DNA of 9,910 nt from an uncultured Clostridia bacterium (GCA_934771675.1 CAKVMF010000024.1:1-9910), one strand, 5' to 3'. Shown: positions 1 through 7,252, counted from the stretch's first letter. A program made the numbers and translations. The notes: generated from the sequence alone by a model not told the origin.

Positions 1-1
1 A

Positions 2-2551
2 TTTAGAGGTTGGTTCGAAATTCTTGATATCAATGACATGTCAAAATCTGTTGAAATTGTAAACAAAGACAAGAAGATTAACAAAAACATGATCCTTTGT
101 TGCTCATATATTAACGATAATGACACCACTTCAAAACGTGTAGTATTCTACACTTGGGATGGTGACAAGACCGGTAATTACACCGAATATGCTAACAACA
201 GAAATTATGTTCTTGCTGCAACTGCATACAATGAGTCAATTGGTGCTGTTGAAAGTCTTGGTTATATTTACAGCAATGGAAAATGGCAATGGTCTAACGG
301 CTTTGCAAACAATGCAAACTTCTTCAAAGATTTCAATATTTCAGGCACAACATTAAATGGTGCTAAACTTAGGTCAATACCTGACTCAACAATTGGTGTT
401 CCTTATCCAGGATCAAGATTTATTTGTTACACAGCATTAACCAAAGATGATTTGAAGAAATTCAATGAAAACTTTGAACTTATATCAGATATTGTTAAAA
501 ACAATTATTACTTAAAGGTTGTTGGCTACAACAGTTCAACAAACAAAGTTACAGTTGTATTGACAAAGGGTGATACAGGAGAAGAAGTTTCTGGACATGT
601 TGAAGTTAACATTTTGACAACTGACACAGAAATTACTGGTAATGTTTATGCACTTCAAACTTACGCAACTATCAACTTCACAATTACTGATAGCTCTAAG
701 GTTGATCTTAAATCAAATGTTAACGCATATTTGGAAACAGTAACTTACTTTGAGTATGATAATGGCGTTACATTCTACAACAGTAGAAATATTTACGGTG
801 TTTCACTTAATGATGTTCAACTTGAAGCATTTATGTATGCTATGGCGTCTGGCTCATCAATTACAACAGCGCTAAGCAAAGTTATCGCAACTTATGGATT
901 ACATCCAACTCTTATTACAAGTTCAGTTCCATCAACAGGTTACTTGTTCTTGTTCTTCTATAAGATAGGTTCTAGTGATGTAATTGCAACAGTCTGCGAC
1001 ACTTACATTGATGCTGTATCAAGTGAAGATACATTGATTAAAACCGCAAATAACGTTGCTTTTGTAAATAACTCTATATCAACTGCAATGGTTGCTGGTT
1101 CAAATGATACATTTGTTGAGATTAATCCAAATGGCATGTATACCACATTCGTTGGTAGCGACGGAACAGTTTATAATGTTAATAATTTGTCGTTTGCTTA
1201 TGTAACAGCTGATAATCTATCTGAATACTTCAGTCTTATTTACACTAATGGCTACACTAAAGAAAGGGCACTCACATACTTGCTTAATAATGGTATGGCA
1301 ACAATTATTCCTAACTTGACCTATACAAGCAGTGTTAACACATTTGTATTTGCTTTCTATAGAAATGGTTCAGGAACTGTTTTGAAAGTTTCATCAAATT
1401 ATGTTTACATAAACGTAAATGACCACTCATCAAAAGTTATTTACATCCGTGACTTGATGTGGACTCCAAATGGAATAGTTAATGACAACTTAACAGATAA
1501 GTATGATGTTAATATCAACAGATTAGATGCTCTCTTTACTGAAAAGTATGATTATAGAACAGATACAACTTACAACACTACAAACTTCGATCTTAAATAT
1601 ATTGTTTTGAATGCTCTTCAATTTAGGGCATACACTGATATGATTATTAACAACATTTATAGCTCTGTTGATGCTTTGAAGATGGTTATTAATAAGAAGT
1701 CACTTATGACAATGTATATGGACGGTGTTGAAACTTCATCACTTGAAACTTATGTAACTTATGGTAATTTGACAACAACCACTTCAATAACTGATTTGGT
1801 TTATGGAGTAGATTACTTCGTTGTTGCTTATTACACAGCAAAATTTGGTTCAACTCCTGAACTTGTTTCAACAAACGCATTGCATATCAATAACAATGAT
1901 GTGAGTGGTGTATTTAATGTTAACACAGTAACATATTCAAACACATTTGAATTTACAACTGCTGCAATCAACATTGAGAAGAAGTCTGGATCTGATGGTG
2001 AAACTGCTGAAATCACATTCAATAATGATAGACTCAACTTCAATTATTATGAATATGATAAGAACAACTACTTAAATGTAGACAATATTGTTTACTTCAA
2101 CTTAACTGCAAATGATCTTACTAATTTGAAGAAGTTCTACACTGAAGGACTTGTAATTAAAAAACAAGTTCTTGAGGGTGAAACAATGGTTGAAAAGACC
2201 AAGAAGTTCACAAACTTCACATTCGAACAAGCTTTGGAACTTGCAATCTACTATGGTAGAGTTCCAGCCGACTCAATCATTTCATTTAATGACCAATTAT
2301 TTGCAAGTGATTCTATTGAAGATGTTATCAAAAACACCAACTTGGTATCATTTGAAACAATTGAAAAAGTTATCTGCAATGAAAATCATATCGCAAATAA
2401 TAATGAAACATATTATATATTTGCTGGTATCATGGACGGAAAACTCTTCAAGAAGGTTTCAAGCAACTATGTAAAGATTGATTGCACAACTGATGCAGAC
2501 AAAAACATTACACTTTCAACTGAAGTTGTTGATGTTAACAATAACTTGTAA
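2..2551 (+). CDS. Large repeat-containing, probably surface or secreted protein (5' end outside window)
   Basis: I do not recognise the family. The frame is open to the left edge: codons upstream of the first in-frame ATG (position 38) read FRGWFEILDIND without a stop, and no ribosome site precedes that ATG. The gene therefore starts outside the window. At least 849 residues are visible, rich in Asn, Thr, Tyr, Ser and Val, as in beta-rich extracellular or adhesin-like proteins. Numbering from the ATG at 38, four diverged repeats lie at about 255-325, 385-462, 521-620 and 685-815. Each opens with a pattern like L-T-x-D-x-L-x-x-F and a short helix with A-L. Each closes with an aromatic strand and a line like KVSSNYVYIN (450-459) or KVSSNYVKID (806-815). 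The C-terminus (VVDVNNNL) has no LPXTG motif, membrane segment or other anchor. AAC and TTC codons are used more than in the next gene, which suggests strong expression. A phage or tail-fibre role cannot be excluded. Confidence 0.8.
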   Translation, partial: FRGWFEILDINDMSKSVEIVNKDKKINKNMILCCSYINDNDTTSKRVVFYTWDGDKTGNYTEYANNRNYVLAATAYNESIGAVESLGYIYSNGKWQWSNGFANNANFFKDFNISGTTLNGAKLRSIPDSTIGVPYPGSRFICYTALTKDDLKKFNENFELISDIVKNNYYLKVVGYNSSTNKVTVVLTKGDTGEEVSGHVEVNILTTDTEITGNVYALQTYATINFTITDSSKVDLKSNVNAYLETVTYFEYDNGVTFYNSRNIYGVSLNDVQLEAFMYAMASGSSITTALSKVIATYGLHPTLITSSVPSTGYLFLFFYKIGSSDVIATVCDTYIDAVSSEDTLIKTANNVAFVNNSISTAMVAGSNDTFVEINPNGMYTTFVGSDGTVYNVNNLSFAYVTADNLSEYFSLIYTNGYTKERALTYLLNNGMATIIPNLTYTSSVNTFVFAFYRNGSGTVLKVSSNYVYINVNDHSSKVIYIRDLMWTPNGIVNDNLTDKYDVNINRLDALFTEKYDYRTDTTYNTTNFDLKYIVLNALQFRAYTDMIINNIYSSVDALKMVINKKSLMTMYMDGVETSSLETYVTYGNLTTTTSITDLVYGVDYFVVAYYTAKFGSTPELVSTNALHINNNDVSGVFNVNTVTYSNTFEFTTAAINIEKKSGSDGETAEITFNNDRLNFNYYEYDKNNYLNVDNIVYFNLTANDLTNLKKFYTEGLVIKKQVLEGETMVEKTKKFTNFTFEQALELAIYYGRVPADSIISFNDQLFASDSIEDVIKNTNLVSFETIEKVICNENHIANNNETYYIFAGIMDGKLFKKVSSNYVKIDCTTDADKNITLSTEVVDVNNNL

Positions 2552-2560
2552 AAGTTAAAT

Positions 2561-2592
2561 AAAAGGGGACTTGAAAAGGTCCCTTTTTATTT
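2561..2592 (+). terminator. Rho-independent terminator of the repeat-protein gene
   Basis: A stem AAAAGGGGAC / GTCCCTTTTT, with one G-U wobble, encloses the loop TTGAAAAG and runs straight into a T-rich tail. It starts about ten bases after the TAA stop, so it ends the upstream transcript and separates it from the flavoprotein gene. Confidence 0.92.
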
Positions 2593-2671
2593 TGCTAAAA
2601 TTTTTGTGATATAAATCAAAAAGCATAGATATAGCGCGTTTAAAATGATATAAATTGTTAATAATTTAACT

Positions 2672-4849
2672 ATGGAAAAGTTTTTGACTGATGTGGAACT
2701 TGATAAACTTAAAAACAATTTAGTTAAGGATGAAAATTGTTTTGAACCGAACAAAGGCAATTTTTCGTGTCTATTTAAAGAAGAACAGTTGTGCGGATTA
2801 AAGGTAAAAAACCATTTTTTGTTTTCAAATTTAACAGATGAATTTTTATATGACAATCTAAATTTTCCAAGCGAAAAAATGGTTGAGTTCTATCAAAACG
2901 TGTCAAAGAGCGATGTTGGATTGATTTTTACTGGGGGAATTACCGCTGATGGAAACAGATCAAAGTTTGATAAATTTAAGTCAAAATCGTGCAATGTAAG
3001 GCAGATTGAAAATTATCTTAACACTTTAACAGAAATGATTCACACAAGTGGCACAAAAATATTTTTAACCATAAAATCAGCTTACGGTAGGGCAGATGAT
3101 AAGAATAAATTTATGGAATTATTTCCATATTCTGCAAGTAATATAAATTCATATAATTATTCAAAATTCAATTGTCTTCGAGCTAGTGATGGAAGATGCG
3201 ATAAGATTATTGATGATATTTGTGAAACAGTGAAGCTGGCTAACTTAACAGGCTTTGACGGAGTGGTTATTGATGCAAATTTGTTTGGATTTATTGGTGA
3301 AATGTCATCGTCTGAATTTAATAAAAGAAACTTTGGTTATTATTCAGAAGTGTATGATTTTGCAATTAATCTAACAAATAAAATCATTGAAAAAAACAAA
3401 GATGAAAAAATAATTTTTAAGATAACAGTTGCATCACTTATAAATTTTGTTTATCAAAAAAACGCAAAAAATATTAAAACTTTGCGAAAAACACGTAAAA
3501 ATCAATCAAATAACGAGATTTTTGAGTTAATTTCAAAATTAGTCAAGGCTGGAGTTGATGGATTTGTTTTTAACCTTGGAACTTATGAAACAGAATTTTT
3601 GTCTGTTTTTAATGGATATGAAAGTGAAAATTTATGTTCTGATTTAATAACTGAAATTCGTGAATATATAAATAGATGTAATTTGAAAAATAAGTTTACC
3701 GAAGATGTCACAATTATTGTTAATGACAACTATAATTATGCCAAATCTATGATTAAAGCCATTCAAAATAGTGCGTCAAAATTTATTGATGTAACCAAAC
3801 AAATATATTCAGACAATAATTATTTATTAAATATAAAAACGCAAAAAACATCTAAATTGTGTATAAAATGCTCTATTTGTAATGATTTATCACAAAAAAT
3901 GAATTTTGTCGATTGTGCAATAAACCCAACAATTTTTGATAAAAATTTGATTAAATCCGAGTTTTATAAAAACAATAGAATAGCAGTTGTTGGAGCGGGT
4001 GTTAGTGGTTTGAACGCTGCTTTGATTTTAGCTGAACGTGGTTTTAATGTTGATTTGTTTGACTCGAATGAAACATTAAATGAATCTGGAAGGAAAATTG
4101 AAATCTTTGGTTATGATGAACTATTAACAAAATACAATGACTATTTGGAGGTAAAGGTTGCAGATTTAAAAAAAGAAAATAAAATACATGTTTATCTTAA
4201 AACTAAATTTGATTTAAAGTCTGATTATAAATCTTATTATGCTATCATTGTTGCGACAGGTTTCCATGAAAAGATTTTAGGCGTTCCAGGTGCAGTTCTT
4301 AAAAATGTAAAATCTATTTATGATGTTTTAGCAAACAAAAATTATTTAGATGATATAAGCTCTGTTACCATAAATGCAAAGAGTGAGTTATCATTAAAAC
4401 TTGCTTTGTTTTTAGCTAAAAATAAAAAGAAGGTTTCTGTTATTGTTAATGACGCTGAATTTTTGCTTAACCTTCCAAATGATAGGCTAACGTATTATCT
4501 GTTCATTTTAAAAAGTTTTCATGTTAAAGTTTATTTATTTGCAAAAATTAAACAAGTTCAAAATGATTTTGTAGAAATTGTTGTTAACGATAAAATTAAA
4601 CCTGAAAATTTTCAAGTTGATATTTTAAATTTAAAATCGGGAAGTAGTTTTGGCTACGAAGCAAAAGCAAAAAATATTGACATTGACTTGTTTATTTATG
4701 AACCAGAAATTTATTCAAACAATAGGTTATATTATGAACTTGTGAATGCTGGATACACTGGACAATTATATTTGATAGGGAATGCCTTGCAACCACTCGG
4801 TATGTATGATGACATTAAATCTGCATATTTTGTGGCAAAAAATTTATAA
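2672..4849 (+). CDS. Diverged old-yellow-enzyme / 2,4-dienoyl-CoA reductase-type flavoprotein
   Basis: 725 residues in the layout of the FadH/enoate-reductase family. An FMN-type TIM barrel comes first (about 35-385). A Cys cluster follows (C397, C400, C403, C415, then INP), and then an FAD/NAD(P) domain with GAGVSG at 441-446, an acidic end of strand 2 (D464), ATG at 528-530 and a C-terminal LIGNALQPLG. Family members reduce enoyl or dienoyl substrates with NAD(P)H through FAD, 4Fe-4S and FMN. Several signatures are changed. The segment usually like QLxHxGR reads TIKSAYGR (133-140). The His-rich strand after GFDGV (194-198) reads IDANLFGF, so both usual His are gone. The usual GD near the C-terminus is GN. 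The reaction is therefore unknown, and a lost or altered activity is possible. No Shine-Dalgarno site is visible before the ATG, but an in-frame TAA at 2651 leaves little room for another start. It is followed directly by the cysS promoter, with no terminator of its own. Confidence 0.88.
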   Translation: MEKFLTDVELDKLKNNLVKDENCFEPNKGNFSCLFKEEQLCGLKVKNHFLFSNLTDEFLYDNLNFPSEKMVEFYQNVSKSDVGLIFTGGITADGNRSKFDKFKSKSCNVRQIENYLNTLTEMIHTSGTKIFLTIKSAYGRADDKNKFMELFPYSASNINSYNYSKFNCLRASDGRCDKIIDDICETVKLANLTGFDGVVIDANLFGFIGEMSSSEFNKRNFGYYSEVYDFAINLTNKIIEKNKDEKIIFKITVASLINFVYQKNAKNIKTLRKTRKNQSNNEIFELISKLVKAGVDGFVFNLGTYETEFLSVFNGYESENLCSDLITEIREYINRCNLKNKFTEDVTIIVNDNYNYAKSMIKAIQNSASKFIDVTKQIYSDNNYLLNIKTQKTSKLCIKCSICNDLSQKMNFVDCAINPTIFDKNLIKSEFYKNNRIAVVGAGVSGLNAALILAERGFNVDLFDSNETLNESGRKIEIFGYDELLTKYNDYLEVKVADLKKENKIHVYLKTKFDLKSDYKSYYAIIVATGFHEKILGVPGAVLKNVKSIYDVLANKNYLDDISSVTINAKSELSLKLALFLAKNKKKVSVIVNDAEFLLNLPNDRLTYYLFILKSFHVKVYLFAKIKQVQNDFVEIVVNDKIKPENFQVDILNLKSGSSFGYEAKAKNIDIDLFIYEPEIYSNNRLYYELVNAGYTGQLYLIGNALQPLGMYDDIKSAYFVAKNL

Positions 4850-4866
4850 GCCTCAAACAACAATGC

Positions 4867-4895
4867 TTGACATAATATCGTTGCTGTTATATAAT
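4867..4895 (+). promoter_or_regulatory. Perfect consensus sigma-70/sigma-A promoter of cysS
   Basis: TTGACA (4867-4872), a 17-base spacer and TATAAT (4890-4895) match the consensus exactly. Transcription should start near 4900-4904. That leaves only about 11-15 bases before the leader-peptide ATG, just enough for its ribosome site. A constitutively strong promoter fits a gene whose control lies downstream, in the transcribed leader. Confidence 0.9.
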
Positions 4896-4905
4896 TTTTG
4901 TGTAT

Positions 4906-4941
4906 AGAGGAATTATGTTAAAAATTTGTTGCTGTAACTGA
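4906..4941 (+). CDS. Cysteine leader peptide (MLKICCCN) of the cysS attenuator, with its ribosome site
   Basis: A ribosome site AGAGG (4906-4910) sits four bases before ATG at 4915, the same spacing as GGAGG to ATG in cysS itself. The frame reads M-L-K-I-C-C-C-N and stops at TGA (4939-4941). Cys codons TGT, TGC and TGT occupy 4927-4935. Three adjacent codons for a rare amino acid, placed between a consensus promoter and a terminator ahead of the gene that charges tRNA-Cys, are the hallmark of a ribosome-mediated attenuator such as the trp or his leaders. The inferred role is that the ribosome pauses on the Cys codons when Cys-tRNA is scarce and so steers folding of the RNA behind it. The frame is seen directly; translation is not proven. 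The entry runs from the ribosome site; the coding part is 4915-4941. Confidence 0.8.
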   Translation, partial: RGIMLKICCCN

Positions 4942-4985
4942 ATAATAATTTTGACCTTATGATTAAGGTTATTTTCAGTTGTCTA
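4934..4985 (+). promoter_or_regulatory. Attenuator RNA: anti-antiterminator stem and antiterminator strand
   Basis: AACTGAA (4936-4942), which overlaps the last leader codon and the stop, is the exact complement of TTCAGTT (4974-4980). Two wobble pairs lengthen the stem outward and AATAA/TTATT (4944-4948 with 4969-4973) inward. A small hairpin, ACCTT/AAGGT (4954-4958 and 4965-4969), lies in the loop. The strand 4976-4985 (CAGTTGTCTA) can instead pair over ten positions, one of them G-U, with 4998-5007 (TAGATAACTG). That segment is the loop and inner stem of the terminator. The two pairings of 4976-4980 exclude each other, and the second excludes the terminator. A ribosome held on the Cys codons would cover 4936-4942 and favour the antiterminator. 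The pairings are read from the sequence by eye; the switching is inferred. Confidence 0.65.
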
Positions 4986-4992
4986 AAAAAAT

Positions 4993-5018
4993 GTGAGTAG
5001 ATAACTGCTCACTTTTTT
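4993..5018 (+). terminator. Intrinsic terminator (attenuator) in the cysS leader
   Basis: GTGAGTAG (4993-5000) pairs with CTGCTCAC (5005-5012) around an ATAA loop, with one G-U pair, and six T follow directly. It lies between the leader peptide and the cysS ribosome site, so it ends transcription before the gene unless it is prevented from folding. It may also stop read-through from the flavoprotein gene, which has no terminator of its own. Confidence 0.88.
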
Positions 5019-5034
5019 CATTTTTGGAGGTTTT

Positions 5035-6447
5035 ATGGAACTTTATATTTACAATTCATTAACAAGAAAAAAGGATTTGTTTAAGCCAATCAATGCTGAA
5101 AGAGTTGGCCTTTATGTTTGTGGTCCAACCGTTTATGGGCCTCCGCATGTTGGTCATGCAAGAAGCTATGTTGATTTTGACGTTGTTAGAAGATATCTTG
5201 AATATTTGGGTTATAATGTTAAATATGTTCAAAACATTACGGATGTTGGCCATTTGGTTGGCGACTCTGACGATGGTGATGATAAAATTTTGAAACAGGC
5301 CTTGAAAGAAAACGTTGATCCATACGCTTTGGCGTATAAGTATGAGGTTGAATACTTTGATTGCATGGACAAATTAAACATCAAACGCCCAAGCATTAGT
5401 GCAAGAGCAACTGGGTTTATTCCAGATATGATTGAACTTATACAAAAAATTATTGATAAGGGCTACGCTTACATAACAAAAGAAGGTAATGTTTACTTTT
5501 CAGTTCACAAATTTAAAGAATATGGTAAATTATCTGGAAGAAAACTTGAGAACAACTTGTCTGGCGAACGTATTGAAATTGCTTCAGATAAAGAAAACCC
5601 TGAAGATTTTGCACTTTGGAAGGCGGCTGTTGGTGGTCATATCATGAAATGGAATTCTCCATGGAGTGTTGGCTACCCAGGTTGGCATATTGAATGCTCA
5701 ACTTTATCTAAAAAATTTTTAGGTGAAACTTTTGATATTCATGGCGGTGGATTAGACAACATTTTTCCACATCACGAAAGTGAAATTGCTCAAAGTGAAG
5801 TTGCAAACGGAAAACCTTTTGTTAACTATTTTATGCACAACAATCTTATTACCATAAACGGGACGAAAATGGGTAAGAGTCTTGGAAACTTTATTACACT
5901 TAAAGATTTGTTTGAAAAGTTTGATCCAATGCTTGTTAGATACTTTATTTTGCAATTCCATTACAGAAAACCAGTTGATTTTAGTTTTGCCGCAATTGAA
6001 GGAATTGAAGATCAATTTTTGAAGATTAATGAAAACCTTGCAAATATCAAAACCTTGGCAAACGGTAAGACCGCTAATGTTGAAAATGCAGAACTTCTTG
6101 AAATTAAGCAAAATTTTGAAAATGCAATGAATGATGACTTCAACACACCACTTGCTATTGCTGAACTTTTGAAATTTAGCAAAGTTGCTCAAAAAATTGC
6201 ACAAGCTCATGATTTAAATTTGGCTATGCAAGCAAATTCTCTTGTAAAAATGTTTGAAAATGTTTTGGGGTTTGACTTTAAAAATGATACACTAGAAACA
6301 GAACAAAACAGCAATGATGAAAAACTTTTAGGTTTGATTGGTGATATTCGTCAAAAATTAAGAAGCGAAAAGAATTATCAACTCTCTGACTATATTCGCG
6401 ACGAACTTGGCAAACTCGGCATTGATGTTTTAGATAAAAAGGTGTAG
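5035..6447 (+). CDS. cysS: Cysteinyl-tRNA synthetase
   Basis: 470 residues, normal length for this class I synthetase, which joins cysteine to tRNA-Cys with ATP in the cytoplasm. The catalytic Rossmann domain shows the HIGH motif as HVGH (38-41) within PPHVGHARS, and the KMSKS loop as KMGKS (278-282). The zinc site that recognises cysteine is complete: C29 in YVCGPTVYG, C221 in HIECS, and H246 and E250 in PHHESE. The downstream helical region and short C-terminal anticodon-binding part follow, ending at about residue 470. The start is fixed by GGAGG (5026-5030), four bases before the ATG. The gene sits behind a Cys-codon attenuator leader and is followed after seven bases by a Nudix-like gene, with which it is probably co-transcribed. 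All key residues are present, so an active enzyme is expected. Confidence 0.99.
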   Translation: MELYIYNSLTRKKDLFKPINAERVGLYVCGPTVYGPPHVGHARSYVDFDVVRRYLEYLGYNVKYVQNITDVGHLVGDSDDGDDKILKQALKENVDPYALAYKYEVEYFDCMDKLNIKRPSISARATGFIPDMIELIQKIIDKGYAYITKEGNVYFSVHKFKEYGKLSGRKLENNLSGERIEIASDKENPEDFALWKAAVGGHIMKWNSPWSVGYPGWHIECSTLSKKFLGETFDIHGGGLDNIFPHHESEIAQSEVANGKPFVNYFMHNNLITINGTKMGKSLGNFITLKDLFEKFDPMLVRYFILQFHYRKPVDFSFAAIEGIEDQFLKINENLANIKTLANGKTANVENAELLEIKQNFENAMNDDFNTPLAIAELLKFSKVAQKIAQAHDLNLAMQANSLVKMFENVLGFDFKNDTLETEQNSNDEKLLGLIGDIRQKLRSEKNYQLSDYIRDELGKLGIDVLDKKV

Positions 6448-6454
6448 GTAACTT

Positions 6455-7180
6455 ATGGAATATTATGATACATTTGATGAAAATGGCGTATTTCAATCTT
6501 CAGAAGATGAACATGACGTGCATTATAAAGGTCTTTGGCACAAGGTTGTAAGAATTTGGCTTTATGATAATGATGGCAATCTATATTTAAGAGTAAGGGC
6601 AAAAGATAAAAAACTTGATTGCATCAACCAAGTTCACATGCTTTCACAAGAAAGTATTTCAAGCTGCTTTGACAGAGCAATGTTTGATAAACTTGGAATT
6701 CATTTTCCAGCAACTTCAAATTTTGAACAAGCATCTTTAAGAAAAATCAAAATCCATAGAGTTTATTCAGACAACTCTGAACTTAAAGATAACTACTTCC
6801 TTTGTGACTATATAGGGGAGTTTGACCAGAGCGCAAACTTCTTCATTTTTAGCAGCGACACATCTGGGCTTATTAAAGCCAATGCAAAAGGTATTTTGGG
6901 TCTTCTCAAAAATAGAACAGGTGAAGTAGTTGGCTACAAAGTTACACCAAACAATATTGATGAAGAAAAAGAATTTATCAAAGTTGAAAATATTTTTGAA
7001 GATAACAATGAAGATACATTCTCAAAATATAGTTACATTGTTAACTGCATAACTAACAAAATTATGAAAGTTCAAAAAGAACAACGTGAAAATGAAAAAA
7101 TGAAAAAATTGGTTGAAAAGAGAGTAGCAGAAGATTTTCATTCGCATGCAGATGAAAATGAAGGTGATGAAATTTATTAG
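6455..7180 (+). CDS. Nudix-fold protein with degenerate catalytic box
   Basis: 241 residues. The N-terminus (YYDTFDENG, then GLWHKVVRIWLYDNDGNLYLRVRAKDKK up to about residue 53) resembles the beta-sheet start of Nudix hydrolases of the isopentenyl-diphosphate isomerase-like group. The Nudix box should read GX5EX7REUXEEXGU. Here the matching stretch runs from V60 to I82: the first Gly is V60, E66 and R74 are kept, and the metal-binding RE-EE positions read A75, D78 and K79. The final G81-I82 is kept. Loss of the magnesium-binding glutamates suggests no pyrophosphatase activity, so a binding or regulatory role is more likely (inference). The C-terminal third is charged and probably helical (about 195-230, rich in Lys and Glu). 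It follows cysS by seven bases, with weak ribosome-site matches inside the cysS end, so coupling and shared Cys control are likely. Confidence 0.72.
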   Translation: MEYYDTFDENGVFQSSEDEHDVHYKGLWHKVVRIWLYDNDGNLYLRVRAKDKKLDCINQVHMLSQESISSCFDRAMFDKLGIHFPATSNFEQASLRKIKIHRVYSDNSELKDNYFLCDYIGEFDQSANFFIFSSDTSGLIKANAKGILGLLKNRTGEVVGYKVTPNNIDEEKEFIKVENIFEDNNEDTFSKYSYIVNCITNKIMKVQKEQRENEKMKKLVEKRVAEDFHSHADENEGDEIY

Positions 7181-7198
7181 AATTTTTTATTAAAATTC

Positions 7199-7230
7199 TT
7201 GCATTAAAACAAAATATGTGTTATTATAAT
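7199..7230 (+). promoter_or_regulatory. Candidate promoter of tRNA-Leu
   Basis: TTGCAT (7199-7204), a 17-base spacer and TATTAT (7222-7227) form a moderate promoter. An exact TATAAT also sits at 7225-7230, but at a longer 20-base spacing. Either would start transcription about 15-20 bases before the tRNA. The -10 region lies inside the left arm and loop of the 15-bp inverted repeat described separately. Confidence 0.5.
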
Positions 7231-7250
7231 TCCGTTAATAACACATATTT
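7212..7250. repeat. Perfect 15-bp inverted repeat between the cysS operon and tRNA-Leu
   Basis: AAATATGTGTTATTA (7212-7226) and TAATAACACATATTT (7236-7250) are exact reverse complements around a 9-base loop. The right arm ends in only three T, so as a terminator for the cysS-Nudix transcript it would be weak. It overlaps the -10 region of the tRNA promoter, so it could also be a protein-binding operator. A shorter AT-only hairpin, AGAATTTT/AAAATTCT (7179-7186 and 7192-7199), lies just before it. Confidence 0.75.
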
Positions 7251-7252
7251 AT

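Noticed and set aside
38..2551. ATG at 38 as the true start of the repeat protein
   Set aside because: The frame is open upstream to the window edge with protein-like sequence, and no ribosome site precedes 38, so the gene is taken as truncated by the window.
4939..4941. TGA read as tryptophan (Mycoplasma-type code)
   Set aside because: Tryptophans in the repeat protein, cysS and the other genes are written TGG and no long frame contains TGA, so TGA is treated as a stop. Reading through it would not join the leader to cysS in any useful way.
4896..5034. T-box riboswitch ahead of cysS
   Set aside because: There is no TGGNACCGCG-like T-box sequence, the leader is too short for the usual stem I and specifier loop, and a Cys-codon reading frame plus alternative hairpins explains the region better.
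5752..6210. Minus-strand reading frame of 152 residues inside cysS
   Set aside because: It lies entirely opposite the conserved synthetase coding sequence, has no ribosome site and has a composition expected of an antisense shadow.
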